64,000 nt of DNA from Candidatus Kapaibacterium sp. (GCA_026003495.1 BPHK01000001.1:1004579-1068578); one strand, 5' to 3'; shown: positions 27,168 to 36,401, counted from the stretch's first letter. Notes: generated by a model not told the origin, from the letters alone. Made by a program: numbers and translations.

Positions 27168-28053
27168 GGGCAAAAGCAAGGTTGAGGAGTTTGTACACAA
27201 GCCGTGCTGCGGTCAAATTCGGGTGGTGGAGTTTTTTGATTGGCGCAAGCTCGACGACGTCGAACCCGACGATGCGTCGCCCCGTCTCAATTAGCCGCTT
27301 TACGATCGCGATGCATTCGGAGTACGTGAGCCCTTCCGGTTCGGGTGTCCCCGTCGCTGGCATGATACTCGGATCGAGCGCGTCAACGTCGAAGGTGATG
27401 TACACGTGCTCGCTCAATCCTTCGAGAACGCGGTCCATCCACTGCGCATCGCCACGGCGAATGGCATGTGCAAAGAACGTACGTACACCCGCCGATCGAA
27501 TGAAGGACGCTTCCTCCTTCGAGAGTGCGCGGATGCCCACCTGTGTGATGCGCGATGGTTCGAGAAACTCTGCGATGCGTGCCATCACACAGGCATGGGA
27601 GTAGGGTGTTCCGTCGTACTCGATTCGCAGGTCGGCGTGTGCGTCGAACTGGAGAATGGTCAGATCTGGAACCTTCTGCGCGTGAGCACGGACAAGCGGC
27701 GCTGTTATCGAGTGCTCGCCTCCGAGTCCGACGCAGAACTTGCCTGCTTGAAGGATTGCCGATGCACGTGCCTCGACGAGGGCGAGCGCTTCCTCGATAG
27801 GAAGCTTTTTGAGCGGGAGTGGTTCGAGTGTGGCAATTCCACGTTCAAAGCACAGCTCGCGGTCGAATTCCTCGTCGTAAAATTCCACGTAGTGGCTTGC
27901 GCGAAGAATTTCGCGTGGCCCATCTTTGGTGCCTTTGCCATAGCTTGTTGTTCGTTCCAGTGGAATTGGTTGGATGGCGATTGCGGCGGTGCTGGTACTC
28001 TTGTCTGGTGGTATGCCTAAAAAGTTTTCGGTGGCGGGCAAATAGGAGAGCAT
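27118..28053 (-). CDS. speB: Arginase/agmatinase (ureohydrolase) family protein (311 aa)
   Basis: This binuclear manganese hydrolase has FCVGLGGEHSITAPLVR, LQFDAHADLRIEYDGTPYSH (metal ligands DAHAD), and YITFDVDALDPSIMPATGTP (DVDALDP ligands), all in family order. The ATGTPEPEGLT segment is closest to agmatinases, which make putrescine and urea from agmatine; arginase or guanidinobutyrase activity cannot be excluded, so speB is provisional. ATG 28053 is preferred: a TATTTTCG box lies 32 nt upstream and the product starts with the usual FLGIPPDKS. An ATG at 28125 would lie upstream of that box. The last ~16 codons overlap dapD. Confidence 0.87.
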   Translation of the reverse strand: MLSYLPATENFLGIPPDKSTSTAAIAIQPIPLERTTSYGKGTKDGPREILRASHYVEFYDEEFDRELCFERGIATLEPLPLKKLPIEEALALVEARASAILQAGKFCVGLGGEHSITAPLVRAHAQKVPDLTILQFDAHADLRIEYDGTPYSHACVMARIAEFLEPSRITQVGIRALSKEEASFIRSAGVRTFFAHAIRRGDAQWMDRVLEGLSEHVYITFDVDALDPSIMPATGTPEPEGLTYSECIAIVKRLIETGRRIVGFDVVELAPIKKLHHPNLTAARLVYKLLNLAFAHDRSGKRASRTRRIAR

Positions 28054-28085
28054 ATCGTTCGTTCCAGTGTCACCATCAGGTGGCG

Positions 28086-28093
28086 CGAAAATA
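28086..28093 (-). promoter_or_regulatory. Putative -7 element (TATTTTCG) for the speB-dapD operon
   Basis: A one-base variant of TAnnTTTG, 32 nt before ATG 28053. The same octamer precedes the cobalamin riboswitch at 36434. It supports the shorter speB product. Confidence 0.4.
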
Positions 28094-28143
28094 CTGCCAC
28101 TTGGGTTCGCCAGGAGATGTACCATCGCGAAACACTCAGCTCT

Positions 28144-28893
28144 ATGCTCACGCTCGAACACTTCATCGGATTTCTGACGCTCACCGCGCTTGAAATTGTC
28201 CTGGGGATAGACAACATTATCTTCGTCAGCATCGTCACCGAGCGCGTGACGCACTCTCGCCGTAGGCTGGCTCGGCGGCTGGGTCTATCACTGGCGCTGG
28301 TGTTCCGCATTGCATTGCTGCTTGGTATTACCTGGATTGCTGGACTGACTGCACCGCTTCTTTCGATCATGGGACATGCGGTCAGTGGGCGGGATGTGAT
28401 CCTGTTTGGCGGAGGACTTTTCTTGCTGGCAAAGGCAACTCGTGAAATCCACCATCGCGTCGAAGGGCTCGACGTTCTCGAGCAGAGGAGCGAGCGTGTT
28501 GTATCCTTTTCGTCGGCAATTACGCAAATCGTCCTGCTTGACCTTGTGTTTTCGCTCGATTCGGTCATTACTGCAGTAGGGCTCTCGCAACACCTTGGGG
28601 TGATGATTGCAGCCAACGTTGCGGCCATGATCGTGATGGTTGCCAGCAGCAATGCTATTGCCAACTACCTGCAGCAACATCCGACGCTAGTGATGCTCGC
28701 ACTGGCGTTTTTGCTCATGGTTGGGTTCGTGCTGGTCCTCGATGGCGTGGGAATCGAGGTCAGTCGTGGGTACGTCTATACAGCGATGGCGTTTTCGGTG
28801 GGCGTCGAGTTCCTCAACATGCGTCGTCAGCGAAAGATTCGCCTTCGGATGGGACAGGCGCAGGCTACTTCAATGCCGGAACAAGCCGCTTGA
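28144..28893 (+). CDS. TerC/Alx-family integral membrane protein (249 aa)
   Basis: Seven or so membrane helices. The paired acidic motifs of TerC are present: ALEIVLGIDNIIFVSIV (near residue 15) and LLDLVFSLDSVITAVGLS (near 130), whose aspartates line the ion site. TerC/Alx proteins are linked to tellurite resistance and manganese export, and to metalating exported proteins; the substrate here is not determined. ATG 28144 fits the family N terminus. An ATG at 28117 is possible, but its AGGAG directly abuts the codon. It is monocistronic, and its 3' end overlaps the convergent small exported protein gene by 29 nt. Confidence 0.88.
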   Translation: MLTLEHFIGFLTLTALEIVLGIDNIIFVSIVTERVTHSRRRLARRLGLSLALVFRIALLLGITWIAGLTAPLLSIMGHAVSGRDVILFGGGLFLLAKATREIHHRVEGLDVLEQRSERVVSFSSAITQIVLLDLVFSLDSVITAVGLSQHLGVMIAANVAAMIVMVASSNAIANYLQQHPTLVMLALAFLLMVGFVLVLDGVGIEVSRGYVYTAMAFSVGVEFLNMRRQRKIRLRMGQAQATSMPEQAA

Positions 28894-29341
28894 CCGCAAC
28901 CGGGAGCACATCGAATATTTGCTCCGGTGCCTTGAAGAGGTTTCGTGCAGCGTGGGTTTGATCTGCAAGTTTGGTGGCGACGTCATACGCGTAGAGGTTG
29001 AGCACCATCCGACCTCCAGTTATTTCAAAGGAACCAGTGATCGCGTATGTACAGTGGAGCTTTGCAATTGCACGCCAGAGGTCGGATTCAAACTGTGGCG
29101 AACTTGGGTCGAGGTTGAATTCCGCCAAGACTTGCTCCATCGAATCGGCAGGGATGACGACAAATTGCTTGCCATGCAACTCGTGGCGCTCGAGCAGCCC
29201 GCGGAGACTATCGGCAATGGCGTAGCTGTACGTCAAAAGCTGCATGTTACCATCGAGATTCTTGATCGGAAGCACAGCAACGCGTACCTGTGCGCCTGCT
29301 GCAATGCTGCACGCTACTAGCACGATGAGCACTCGGAGCAT
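28865..29341 (-). CDS. Exported TolB-N/CsgG/FlgO-like small protein (158 aa)
   Basis: A signal peptide (RVLIVLVACSIAAGAQ) is followed by VRVAVLPIKNLDG, the opening beta strand typical of the TolB N-terminal, CsgG and FlgO folds. The segment ADSLRGLLERHELHGKQFVV and a later AKLHCTYAITGSFEITGGRM fit the same pattern (an assembly testing for existing systems, then a strand with GSF/GS). No lipobox cysteine follows the signal, so it is probably periplasmic. It lies 8 nt after the HPt gene. Function unknown; the fold call is by motif shape only. Confidence 0.62.
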   Translation of the reverse strand: MLRVLIVLVACSIAAGAQVRVAVLPIKNLDGNMQLLTYSYAIADSLRGLLERHELHGKQFVVIPADSMEQVLAEFNLDPSSPQFESDLWRAIAKLHCTYAITGSFEITGGRMVLNLYAYDVATKLADQTHAARNLFKAPEQIFDVLPVAVKRLVPALK

Positions 29342-29349
29342 CGTGATTC

Positions 29350-29685
29350 CTACACGTTGGTGGAACTACCGTCGGGTATTGTCATTCCGTTGGCGCGGAG
29401 ATGTGATTCGAGCGATTCGAGAAGTGCAGAGATCCGTGCGACAGTATCAGGCACTGCATCCCAAGCGCCGAGTGATGCATGCTGCATCAGTTCTGCGCCG
29501 CAGTCTGCCAGCTCCGTAAAGCCGAATTGGCGAGCAGAGCCTTTGAGCGTATGACCGAAGCAGTAGAGTTCGCTTTGGTTTTGCGTAGCGACGATGTTCG
29601 GTAGGACAATGCCAAGATCGTTGCGCCAGGAGACGCAGAACTCCGGTGCTAACTCGCGGAGAATGGGGTCGTCAGGTAGTTGCAT
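29350..29685 (-). CDS. Stand-alone histidine phosphotransfer (HPt) domain protein (111 aa)
   Basis: The single HPt helical bundle has the phospho-acceptor motif CFGHTLKGSARQFGFTEL at about residues 41-58, with the histidine in HTLKGSA. HPt proteins relay phosphate between hybrid kinases and response regulators. No kinase or regulator gene is in the window, so its partners lie elsewhere. ATG 29685 is used; an upstream alternative would run into rnpB. It sits between rnpB and the exported protein gene. Confidence 0.82.
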   Translation of the reverse strand: MQLPDDPILRELAPEFCVSWRNDLGIVLPNIVATQNQSELYCFGHTLKGSARQFGFTELADCGAELMQHASLGAWDAVPDTVARISALLESLESHLRANGMTIPDGSSTNV

Positions 29686-29717
29686 TGTCGCACGTGGAAG
29701 TGAGAGTAACAACGAAG

Positions 29718-30149
29718 AGCGAGCGGCCCTATAAGCCGGATTCTGTCCAGCATTCTCCCGCCAGTGGGAGGGATGCTGATGCAGTCATGTGCCTTGGGCG
29801 ATGCATTGCTGCATGCCTCTTGCGCGACCTACCCGATGCGTGCTCTTCGGGTTGCCCGAAGAGCGCCTGCCACGCACAGGACGACCGCATCTGCTCGGTC
29901 TTGCACCGCGTGGGGTTTGCCCTGCCACACGTGTCACCACGTGTGCGGTGCGCTCTTACCGCACCATTTCACCCTTACCACTTCCTGCTGTGGCATGAAG
30001 TGGCGGTGTTGTTTCTGTGGCACTTTCCGTCGGCGATGCATCGGTGATACACCGCCGCCTCGAGGTTATCGAGCACGCTGCGTGGTGGTGTCCGGACTTT
30101 CCTCACCAGCTCGACTCGAGCTGGCGCGACTGCACGGGACCGCTCGCCA
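29718..30149 (-). ncRNA. rnpB: RNase P RNA
   Basis: Catalytic RNA that trims tRNA 5' leaders. The 5' region has GAGGAAAGTCCGGAC (P4/CR-I region, plus-strand complement near 30090-30106), and the 3' end has ACAGAATCCGGCTTATAG (complement at about 29729-29747), both near-universal in bacterial type A RNase P. The ends pair in P1: 30140-30147 with 29719-29726 is an exact 8-bp helix (GCGAGCGG/CCGCTCGC). The length of about 430 nt is normal. It starts 4 nt after the CdsZ-like gene stop and is probably processed from the Nif3-CdsZ transcript or has its own promoter inside that gene. Ends are good to a few bases. Confidence 0.96.
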
Positions 30150-30153
30150 ACGC

Positions 30154-30891
30154 TTAGATGATTTCCTCTTCTTCGATCCGATAATGCTCGGGGTATAAAA
30201 TCCGTCCGCAGTGTTCGCAGACGAACATCCGCTCGGGATGATTGCGCATTTCAACGAGAACTTGCGCAGGAAGCGCGCTAAAGCAACCGCTGCAGCTGCC
30301 CTTGCGCACGTGGACTGCAGCATCGGGATGGTACGTGCGAATACGCTCGTACTCGGCGTACCATTCTGCCGAGAGTTGTTCGATGATTGCTTTGCGCTCC
30401 GTTTGAAGCTGCCGGAACTCGTTGTCCTGCTCAGTAGAGCGCTGGTTGAGTTCTTCTTCGCGCTCTTGGAGCTCTCGCTGTGTTTCTTCGACGTCTGCTT
30501 GCTGGCGTTCGAGCAATCCTTTGAGGTTTTCCTCTTTGATGGTGTTCTGGGCAAGTTCTTGTTCGATGCGGAGACGCTCGGCACGGATGAATTCGATCTC
30601 GTGTGTCAGTGCGTCGAATTCGCGGTTGTTGCGGATTTGGCCGCTAAACTGTAGTTCGTTGAGTTTGGCTTCTTTTTCGTTGAGTTCTTGCTGGCGAGCG
30701 CGCATGGTTGTGCGGTAGTGGGCGAGGTCCTCTAACGCCTTCTTGGTCTCTTGGACCAGCCGCATCTGTTGGCGAAGCTTTTCTTCGAGCTTCTTGACGA
30801 GCTTGGGAAGATCACCCAACTCAGCGTGCATGTCGTCGAGCTTTTCGTCAATATGTGCCAGTCGGGCGATGAGTTCAATGTTCGATGGCAT
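30154..30891 (-). CDS. cdsZ: CdsZ-type coiled-coil zinc-ribbon protein (245 aa)
   Basis: Residues ~1-190 form a long charged coiled-coil hairpin (for example KKLEEKLRQQMRLVQETKKA and ERLRIEQELAQNTIKEENLK). The C terminus carries a four-cysteine zinc ribbon: SCSGCFSALP near 199-208 and VCEHCGRILYP near 224-234. This is the C4-type zinc-ribbon (zf-RING_7/CdsZ) family, named in Chlamydia and widespread; it is proposed to act with nucleic acids or secretion chaperones, and the role is unsettled. Nif3 directly upstream and rnpB directly downstream match a neighbourhood seen in other phyla. Confidence 0.85.
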   Translation of the reverse strand: MPSNIELIARLAHIDEKLDDMHAELGDLPKLVKKLEEKLRQQMRLVQETKKALEDLAHYRTTMRARQQELNEKEAKLNELQFSGQIRNNREFDALTHEIEFIRAERLRIEQELAQNTIKEENLKGLLERQQADVEETQRELQEREEELNQRSTEQDNEFRQLQTERKAIIEQLSAEWYAEYERIRTYHPDAAVHVRKGSCSGCFSALPAQVLVEMRNHPERMFVCEHCGRILYPEHYRIEEEEII

Positions 30892-30900
30892 CGTTACACG

Positions 30901-31734
30901 TTAGGATGTGGTGGAACGTTCAATTTCAATCGTGAGAGGAACTTCGACGTGCACCGGCGTTGTGCGCACCGAACTTGGAGTGACGCCAAGCCGAATCCCA
31001 TGACGCTCTAATAACCGCTCGATGAGCTGCGCAAGCAGCTGCGGGACGTGCTGTTCCATCTCGAAGTGCCCAGCATCGAGCAACGCAATGTGTCCTGCTG
31101 CGCGATGGAATGTGTGGTATTTCACATCAGCGGTGATGAATGCATCGGCACCGGCTTCGATTGCAGCATCGAGCAGCGATGCTCCACTACCTGCAACAAG
31201 TGCAATACGCTCGATCGTATCGCGCGTGCCGACACAATAGCGCACCGTTGTGCCAAGACGTTCTCCGACCAATCGCACCAGGTCTTCGAGTGGCATTGCT
31301 TCTGCAAGCCGACCGACGATGCCGATACCATAACCATGCCGTCTATGCGGCGATGGGAGCAGCGGACGCTCCGGTATGATCCCCAGCATCTGCGCAAGCG
31401 TTGCGTTGGTCCCGTCCGGGTGTGCGTCGAGCGTTGTATGAACTGAGACGATCGCAATGCGGCTAGTGACAGCACGCATGATGCAGCGCCCGACACGATC
31501 GAACGGACGAAGCGATTCCAACGGCGAAAAAATGAGCGGGTGGAATGTGACGATGCAGTTACACCCACGCCGCTCGGCCTCGTCGAGCACTGCGTCGGTG
31601 ACCTCCAAGCAAGTAAGGATCCCGCTGATCGTCAGCGCTGGAGGCTCGACCTGCACACCAAGCCGATCGCCTGCCATTGCTTCATCGCATGGCAGTTCGG
31701 TTTGGAGTAATTGGTAGAGTTCTTGAGCGGTCAT
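30901..31734 (-). CDS. Nif3-like dinuclear metal-center protein (277 aa)
   Basis: The family motifs are present: AGDRLGVQVE near residue 22, ILTCLEVTDAVLDEA near 40, IVTFHPLIFSPLESL near 63 (metal-binding HP), and the C-terminal ADVKYHTFHRAAGHIALLDAGHFEME with H and E ligands. Nif3/YbgI proteins form hexameric rings with a dinuclear metal site and are often annotated as GTP cyclohydrolase-like; the true activity is unclear. ATG 31734 follows a TAGTTTTG box by 28 nt. GTG 31737 is an in-frame alternative. It heads the operon with the CdsZ-like gene and rnpB. Confidence 0.88.
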   Translation of the reverse strand: MTAQELYQLLQTELPCDEAMAGDRLGVQVEPPALTISGILTCLEVTDAVLDEAERRGCNCIVTFHPLIFSPLESLRPFDRVGRCIMRAVTSRIAIVSVHTTLDAHPDGTNATLAQMLGIIPERPLLPSPHRRHGYGIGIVGRLAEAMPLEDLVRLVGERLGTTVRYCVGTRDTIERIALVAGSGASLLDAAIEAGADAFITADVKYHTFHRAAGHIALLDAGHFEMEQHVPQLLAQLIERLLERHGIRLGVTPSSVRTTPVHVEVPLTIEIERSTTS

Positions 31735-31762
31735 CACGGTGCGCTGTGTCGCAGTCTCGATG

Positions 31763-31770
31763 CAAAACTA
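31763..31770 (-). promoter_or_regulatory. Putative -7 element (TAGTTTTG) for the Nif3/CdsZ/rnpB unit
   Basis: The minus-strand TAGTTTTG is identical to the murD, GT2 and uvrA boxes. It ends 28 nt before ATG 31734. Confidence 0.55.
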
Positions 31771-31820
31771 CGGCAGAGCGCTTGCAGCATGTGTTGCAGT
31801 TGGTTCTATCGCGATAGTTG

Positions 31821-32483
31821 TTACCGGCTAAATTGGATGATGAAGGCTACCCAGCCGAGCGTGCTCCCAGCATACACTCGATCGCTTGTCTGGTGATATT
31901 CTCCGGTGAGAAATCCACCGTTGAGGCCAAAGTATGTAGTCGTTCCTCGATCACGTTGTGGCAGGCGGAGAGCGATTGCGGCATTTAGGCCATACCTCGG
32001 TGGAATCTGATCGCCCGCAAGGAGTCGGCATTGCGTCTGGAAGATGAGATGCTTCGATCCTGCGCTCCACGTAAGGTTGAGGAATCCACCCTCTTCCACG
32101 TAGGGTGACCGGATGTAGTTGACACCAACGCTGAGTGCAGAAGAGTAAAGGCTATCCTTGGCAATACGATGCTTGATGTCAAATCCACTTACCAGGTATG
32201 GGTAACCCAGCGTAGCGCCGATGTCCCATCCAGGAGCGATACCTAATCGTCCAGAAGTGTAGAAGGTGGGATAAATCTTCTGCAAAGTCTGATAGAAACC
32301 GGACAGTGCGTCTGATTCACGAGAAATGTCATATCCAAAAAGTCGGTTGAAGTGAGCCCCAGCCATCAGGCTTGTTTCACCTGGAGCTAACGTCTTCGGT
32401 TCCTGGATTGGAACATACACACCGCAGCTCCACAGCAGCCCGCAGCAGGCGATGGCCGCAGCACGAAAGAGGGATGCGTTCAT
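31821..32483 (-). CDS. Outer-membrane lipoprotein of unknown function (220 aa)
   Basis: ATG 32483 begins a lipoprotein signal (NASLFRAAAIACCGLLWSC) with a lipobox LWSC; the cysteine is about residue 20. The mature part is rich in short beta strands (LGIAPGWDIGATLGYPYLVS, SALSVGVNYIRSPYVEEGGF) and looks like a small barrel or beta-sandwich. It follows aspS by 50 nt in the same direction and may be cotranscribed. I do not recognise a named family. Confidence 0.68.
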   Translation of the reverse strand: MNASLFRAAAIACCGLLWSCGVYVPIQEPKTLAPGETSLMAGAHFNRLFGYDISRESDALSGFYQTLQKIYPTFYTSGRLGIAPGWDIGATLGYPYLVSGFDIKHRIAKDSLYSSALSVGVNYIRSPYVEEGGFLNLTWSAGSKHLIFQTQCRLLAGDQIPPRYGLNAAIALRLPQRDRGTTTYFGLNGGFLTGEYHQTSDRVYAGSTLGWVAFIIQFSR

Positions 32484-32533
32484 GGGCGCGTCTCCGCGTG
32501 GTTGCCGCACGCGAAAAATACGCAATCAGATGC

Positions 32534-34312
32534 TTACTTGCAAGCGAGGGTTATTCCCAGCTCTGCAAGCTGCTCTGGGGATACTTCCGAAGGTGCGCCA
32601 TCCATCAGCGAAAGCCCGCTGGTCGTTTTCGGAAATGCGATGACATCGCGGATGTTATCGGTGTCGGTAAGAAGCATAATCCAACGGTCGAATCCAAGTG
32701 CGATGCCGCCGTGTGGCGGCGCACCGTAGCGGAGAGCTTCAAGCAGAAAGCCGAAACGGCGATGTGCCTCTTCGAGCGAAAATCCAAGCAGCGTGAGCAT
32801 CCGCTCTTGCAGCGCGGGGCGATGGATACGAATACTCCCGCCGCCGATCTCGTGTCCGTTGCAAACCAAGTCATACGCTTGCGCGCGCACGCGGAGCGGT
32901 TCGGTATCGAGCAGCGGGATGTCTTCTTCCACCGGTGCTGTGAATGGATGGTGCCGAGCAATGTAGCGCTGTTCAGCGTGATCCCATTCAAGCAGTGGAA
33001 AGTCCACAATCCACGCAAAACGGAATCGTGCGTTGTCTGTTAGCTGCAAGCGCCGTCCCATCTCAGTGCGGAGCGCACCGAGGACGGTCATGCAGCGTTC
33101 CCACTCATCAGCGACGATCAGTGCAGCGTCGCCATCATGTGCGCCGGTTGCTGCGCGTATCTGCTCGATGATGCTCTCCCCGAGATGCTTTGCAATCGGT
33201 GATTGCACTGTACCATCAGACCACTTGATCCATGCTAAGCCGCGCGCGCCGTGTTTTTTGGCAAGCTCGGTGAGTTCCTCGAGCTGCTTGCGAGAGAGCT
33301 GGGAGCCACCGGGTGCTACAAGCGCTGCAATAGTACCGCCCGGCTGTGACGCAGTTGAGCGAAATACCTCGAATGAACTATTAGCGGCGATATGTGTAAT
33401 GTTTGTTAACTCGAGACCGAAGCGGAGATCGGGTTTGTCACTGCCAAATCGTGAGAGTGCCTCCTGCCACGAAAAACGCGGAAACGGACGCTCCACCTCG
33501 ATGCCAAGAATTTCGCTCCACACACGTGCAGTGAAGCCTTCGATGAGCTCGAAGATGTCGTCGCGGGTGATGAAGGACATCTCGACGTCAATCTGCGTGA
33601 ATTCGGGTTGGCGGTCAGCGCGGAGATCCTCGTCACGGAAACATTTGGCAATTTGCATGTAGCGATCGAAGCCCGCAACCATGAGAATCTGCTTGTAGAG
33701 CTGCGGTGACTGCGGGAGGGCGTAAAACTTCCCTTTGTGAATGCGGCTCGGCACCAGGAAGTCGCGTGCACCTTCGGGAGTGGACTTCATCAAAATCGGC
33801 GTTTCGATCTCGATAAAGCCATGCTCAGCAAAGTACCGGTGCGCAATCTGGTACACGGCGTTCCGCACGAGAAAGTTGTGCTGCAGCGAGGGACGCCGCA
33901 AGTCGAGGTAGCGATAGCGCAGTCGGAGTTCTTCACTCGGACGTGGCTTGTCGGGATGCTCCAAAATCTCGAAGGGCGGAAGCTCAGATTCTGCCAGGAT
34001 CGTTATCTGCTCTGCCAGTACTTCGATCTGTCCGGTCGGGATGCGAGGATTGGGATTTTCTCGCTGGCGGACGGTTCCTTCGACTGCGACGACGTACTCT
34101 ATGCGGAGCGTTCGTTCCGCTATCTGGCGGACGTGCTCCGGCGAGTCCTCCTTGACAACAATCTGCGTGATGCCGTAACGGTCGCGGAGATCAATGAACG
34201 TAACGCCACCGAAAGTCCGATGGGCATGGACCCAACCGCAGAGGACAACACGTGAGCCGACGTGCTCAGTGCGGAGCTCTCCGCACGTGTGCGTACGCTT
34301 CGGGAATGACAT
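32534..34312 (-). CDS. aspS: Aspartyl-tRNA synthetase, bacterial type (592 aa)
   Basis: It charges tRNA-Asp. The N-terminal OB anticodon-binding fold spans residues ~15-100 ([20 protein letters not shown]). The class II core has motif 2 [20 protein letters not shown] near 215, and motif 3 [20 protein letters not shown] near 550. A GAD insertion domain (about 290-420) marks the bacterial form. Whether it also mischarges tRNA-Asn cannot be told by eye. A TATCTTTG box lies 29 nt upstream, inside the 3' end of the GT9 gene; the ATG has no Shine-Dalgarno. Confidence 0.96.
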   Translation of the reverse strand: MSFPKRTHTCGELRTEHVGSRVVLCGWVHAHRTFGGVTFIDLRDRYGITQIVVKEDSPEHVRQIAERTLRIEYVVAVEGTVRQRENPNPRIPTGQIEVLAEQITILAESELPPFEILEHPDKPRPSEELRLRYRYLDLRRPSLQHNFLVRNAVYQIAHRYFAEHGFIEIETPILMKSTPEGARDFLVPSRIHKGKFYALPQSPQLYKQILMVAGFDRYMQIAKCFRDEDLRADRQPEFTQIDVEMSFITRDDIFELIEGFTARVWSEILGIEVERPFPRFSWQEALSRFGSDKPDLRFGLELTNITHIAANSSFEVFRSTASQPGGTIAALVAPGGSQLSRKQLEELTELAKKHGARGLAWIKWSDGTVQSPIAKHLGESIIEQIRAATGAHDGDAALIVADEWERCMTVLGALRTEMGRRLQLTDNARFRFAWIVDFPLLEWDHAEQRYIARHHPFTAPVEEDIPLLDTEPLRVRAQAYDLVCNGHEIGGGSIRIHRPALQERMLTLLGFSLEEAHRRFGFLLEALRYGAPPHGGIALGFDRWIMLLTDTDNIRDVIAFPKTTSGLSLMDGAPSEVSPEQLAELGITLACK

Positions 34313-34330
34313 CAGTGGGGATGGAGTGTG

Positions 34331-35455
34331 CTACAGGGCGGCAAAGATACGCTCACCGGTCGGGGGAGAATTCTCCGCAAGCAGCTCGCATGCAGCTGCG
34401 AGAACATCCGATGCTGCAATGGCATTGACACTGCCGTTCGATACCAGTGCACGGTAAGGCGAGCGATAAGGGTACCACGGCAGAAGCCGCTCATCACCAC
34501 GATGGAAGAGCACAACTGCTGGGACTTTGAGCGCCGCTGCAACATGTACAATCGAAGTGTCCGGCGTAATCAGCAGCCGTGCGTAGTAGAGCATCGCTGC
34601 ATAGCGGTGAAATGGCAGCATGGGCAGCGCCACTGCACTGCATTCCGATGCGATGGCATTGATAGCATCTGCATCGTGTACTGTGCCCCCAAGTCCAATG
34701 GCAAGGGATGGGAAGCGCTGGCGGAGCATCCGCACAAGTTCCCTGTAGCGGTTCCACTCCCATTGGAGCGGTTGGTGGCGCGTGCTGGTGTGGATGAACA
34801 CAAAGCCGCAGCGCTCTGGATGCTCGGGGAGGCCAAGATCGCAAGCGGCACGCGCGATGTCCGATTGAGAAAGAGGGTAGCGAAGATCGAGCTGGGCAGT
34901 CGCAGGATCAATTCCGAAGGGCAGCAGCAGTTGTGCGATCCGCTCTACGTAGTGGTACCGAGAGCGATCGAGCAAGGGCACACAGTGCGTATACGCCCAT
35001 GCGTTTTCCTTGTAAATCCCAAAGCGGAACGGCGCGTTCGTTGCGGCGATGAGCATCGTGGAGGTTGTCGAGGGATTGTCCATCAGATCAACTGCAACAT
35101 CGTACTGCATGCGTCGGAGCATACGGCGCAAGTGGAGAAACGATGCAACCGATTTTGTGTAGCACCAAATGTGATCACACCAGTGTCGGACTACATCCGC
35201 CAGTGCAATGTTGTTTTTGCCCAGCACGATGTCCATCTGGGCGTGCGGGAAAGCGCGACGGAGCGTATCGAGAATCGGGGTTGAGCAGAGGACATCACCG
35301 ATGCGATCCTGGCGGAGTAGTAGGATGCGTGGCGTCGCGGTGGGGAGGACGCTACAAGCGGAGGTGACCAGCTCCCCGCGAAAGGGGCGCTGACGCTGGC
35401 GCAAGTAGAACCGCCGAACGCGTAGCTCAAGCTCCTTGAGGTGTTCCCGCATCAT
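34331..35455 (-). CDS. Glycosyltransferase family 9 (heptosyltransferase-like) (374 aa)
   Basis: GT-B fold enzyme. The N-terminal motif RILLLRQDRIGDVLCSTPIL (about residue 43) is the ADP-heptose transferase signature with the conserved Asp. The C-terminal donor site is LLITPDTSIVHVAAALKVPA near 300. GT9 enzymes add heptose or related sugars to lipopolysaccharide core at the cytoplasmic face. It follows the GT2 gene by 33 nt, so the two likely form a surface-glycan operon. The acceptor is unknown. Confidence 0.88.
   Translation of the reverse strand: MMREHLKELELRVRRFYLRQRQRPFRGELVTSACSVLPTATPRILLLRQDRIGDVLCSTPILDTLRRAFPHAQMDIVLGKNNIALADVVRHWCDHIWCYTKSVASFLHLRRMLRRMQYDVAVDLMDNPSTTSTMLIAATNAPFRFGIYKENAWAYTHCVPLLDRSRYHYVERIAQLLLPFGIDPATAQLDLRYPLSQSDIARAACDLGLPEHPERCGFVFIHTSTRHQPLQWEWNRYRELVRMLRQRFPSLAIGLGGTVHDADAINAIASECSAVALPMLPFHRYAAMLYYARLLITPDTSIVHVAAALKVPAVVLFHRGDERLLPWYPYRSPYRALVSNGSVNAIAASDVLAAACELLAENSPPTGERIFAAL
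34342..34349 (-). promoter_or_regulatory. Putative -7 element (TATCTTTG) for aspS
   Basis: It matches TAnnTTTG and lies 29 nt before ATG 34312, within the last codons of the glycosyltransferase 9 gene. This gives aspS its own start although the genes run in the same direction. Confidence 0.5.
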
Positions 35456-35488
35456 CGTCGTTCGGACGGAGGAAAAGTGAGGGAGCCA

Positions 35489-36376
35489 TTAGTCAACTTC
35501 GATGAAGTTGCGATATTCACCAGGGCGCCAGCCTGTACGGCGTTCGAGCCAATCACTGATCGCGACAAGGAACGGCTTCCGCGGGCGTCGCGTTGGGTCG
35601 AAGTACGCTGTCCATTGGCGATCGTGCTCGATGCGGGGGAGCATGACCGCTGGATGAGTGCCAGCGTAGCGTGCAAGTTCGTAGCTCCCGTGTGGAAATT
35701 CTTCGGCGGTCGGGAGATTTTCCCGCAGCCATGCATCGTCGTGGTAGAGGCGGTTGAGCGCATAGTGCTTTGCACGCATCGCTCGTGGGTGGCGCACCCA
35801 GCCGTAGTGAAAGACGCGCACCTCCGTTTGGCGGGCGCGGAGCTTTCGGATGCGTCCGCGATCGTCACGGGTACGGAAGCCTTGCGCATCGCCCCAGGAG
35901 AGTACGTTCCCCGTATTCCGAAATGCGCGAATCTCCCGCCGATACCATTGGCGTCCGACGCCGATGTAGTCGTAGCTGCCATAGAAGTGCAACCAGCGGA
36001 ACAGGAGCGCTTCAACGTTTGGTGAACGATCGGCGCGTGCGATCTCCTCGCGGAGTAAATCGTCATCATCTTCGTGGAGGATTTCATCGGCTTGAAGGTA
36101 GAGGCACCACTCAAAGCGTGCATGGCGGAGTGCGATGTTCGTTTGGCGAGCAAGCTCACTCCCACCAGTGCGGTTTGCGTCGTCCCACCGGGTATCGAGG
36201 ATGCGAAGATGGGGAATGCCTGCTTGGAGGATTGCTTCTTTTGTGCCATCGGTTGAATCGCCGACTGCGACGACGACCTCATCGCAGAGCCGCGCAAGCG
36301 TCGCAATGCACTCGAGGAACGGATAGCCCCGCTCGATGCCGTTTCGGATGAACGTAATTCCTGAAATGCGTGGCAT
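35489..36376 (-). CDS. Glycosyltransferase family 2 (295 aa)
   Basis: GT-A fold enzyme starting ISGITFIRNGIERGYPFLEC. The nucleotide-sugar region CDEVVVAVGDSTDGTKEAIL and the metal-binding motif CLYLQADEILHEDD (QADE in place of DxD) are seen near residues 30-100. The His/Trp-rich C-terminal half (VFHYGWVRHPRAMRAKH) is shared with a subgroup of GT2 proteins. No membrane segment. It heads the two-gene glycosyltransferase operon. The donor and acceptor cannot be deduced. Confidence 0.85.
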   Translation of the reverse strand: MPRISGITFIRNGIERGYPFLECIATLARLCDEVVVAVGDSTDGTKEAILQAGIPHLRILDTRWDDANRTGGSELARQTNIALRHARFEWCLYLQADEILHEDDDDLLREEIARADRSPNVEALLFRWLHFYGSYDYIGVGRQWYRREIRAFRNTGNVLSWGDAQGFRTRDDRGRIRKLRARQTEVRVFHYGWVRHPRAMRAKHYALNRLYHDDAWLRENLPTAEEFPHGSYELARYAGTHPAVMLPRIEHDRQWTAYFDPTRRPRKPFLVAISDWLERRTGWRPGEYRNFIEVD

Positions 36377-36401
36377 ACTTGGTTTCGAAGTGGCTGGTGC
36401 G

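Noticed and set aside
28117-28143. Start of terC at ATG 28117
   Set aside because: The AGGAG abuts the codon without spacing and the family N terminus begins at ATG 28144.
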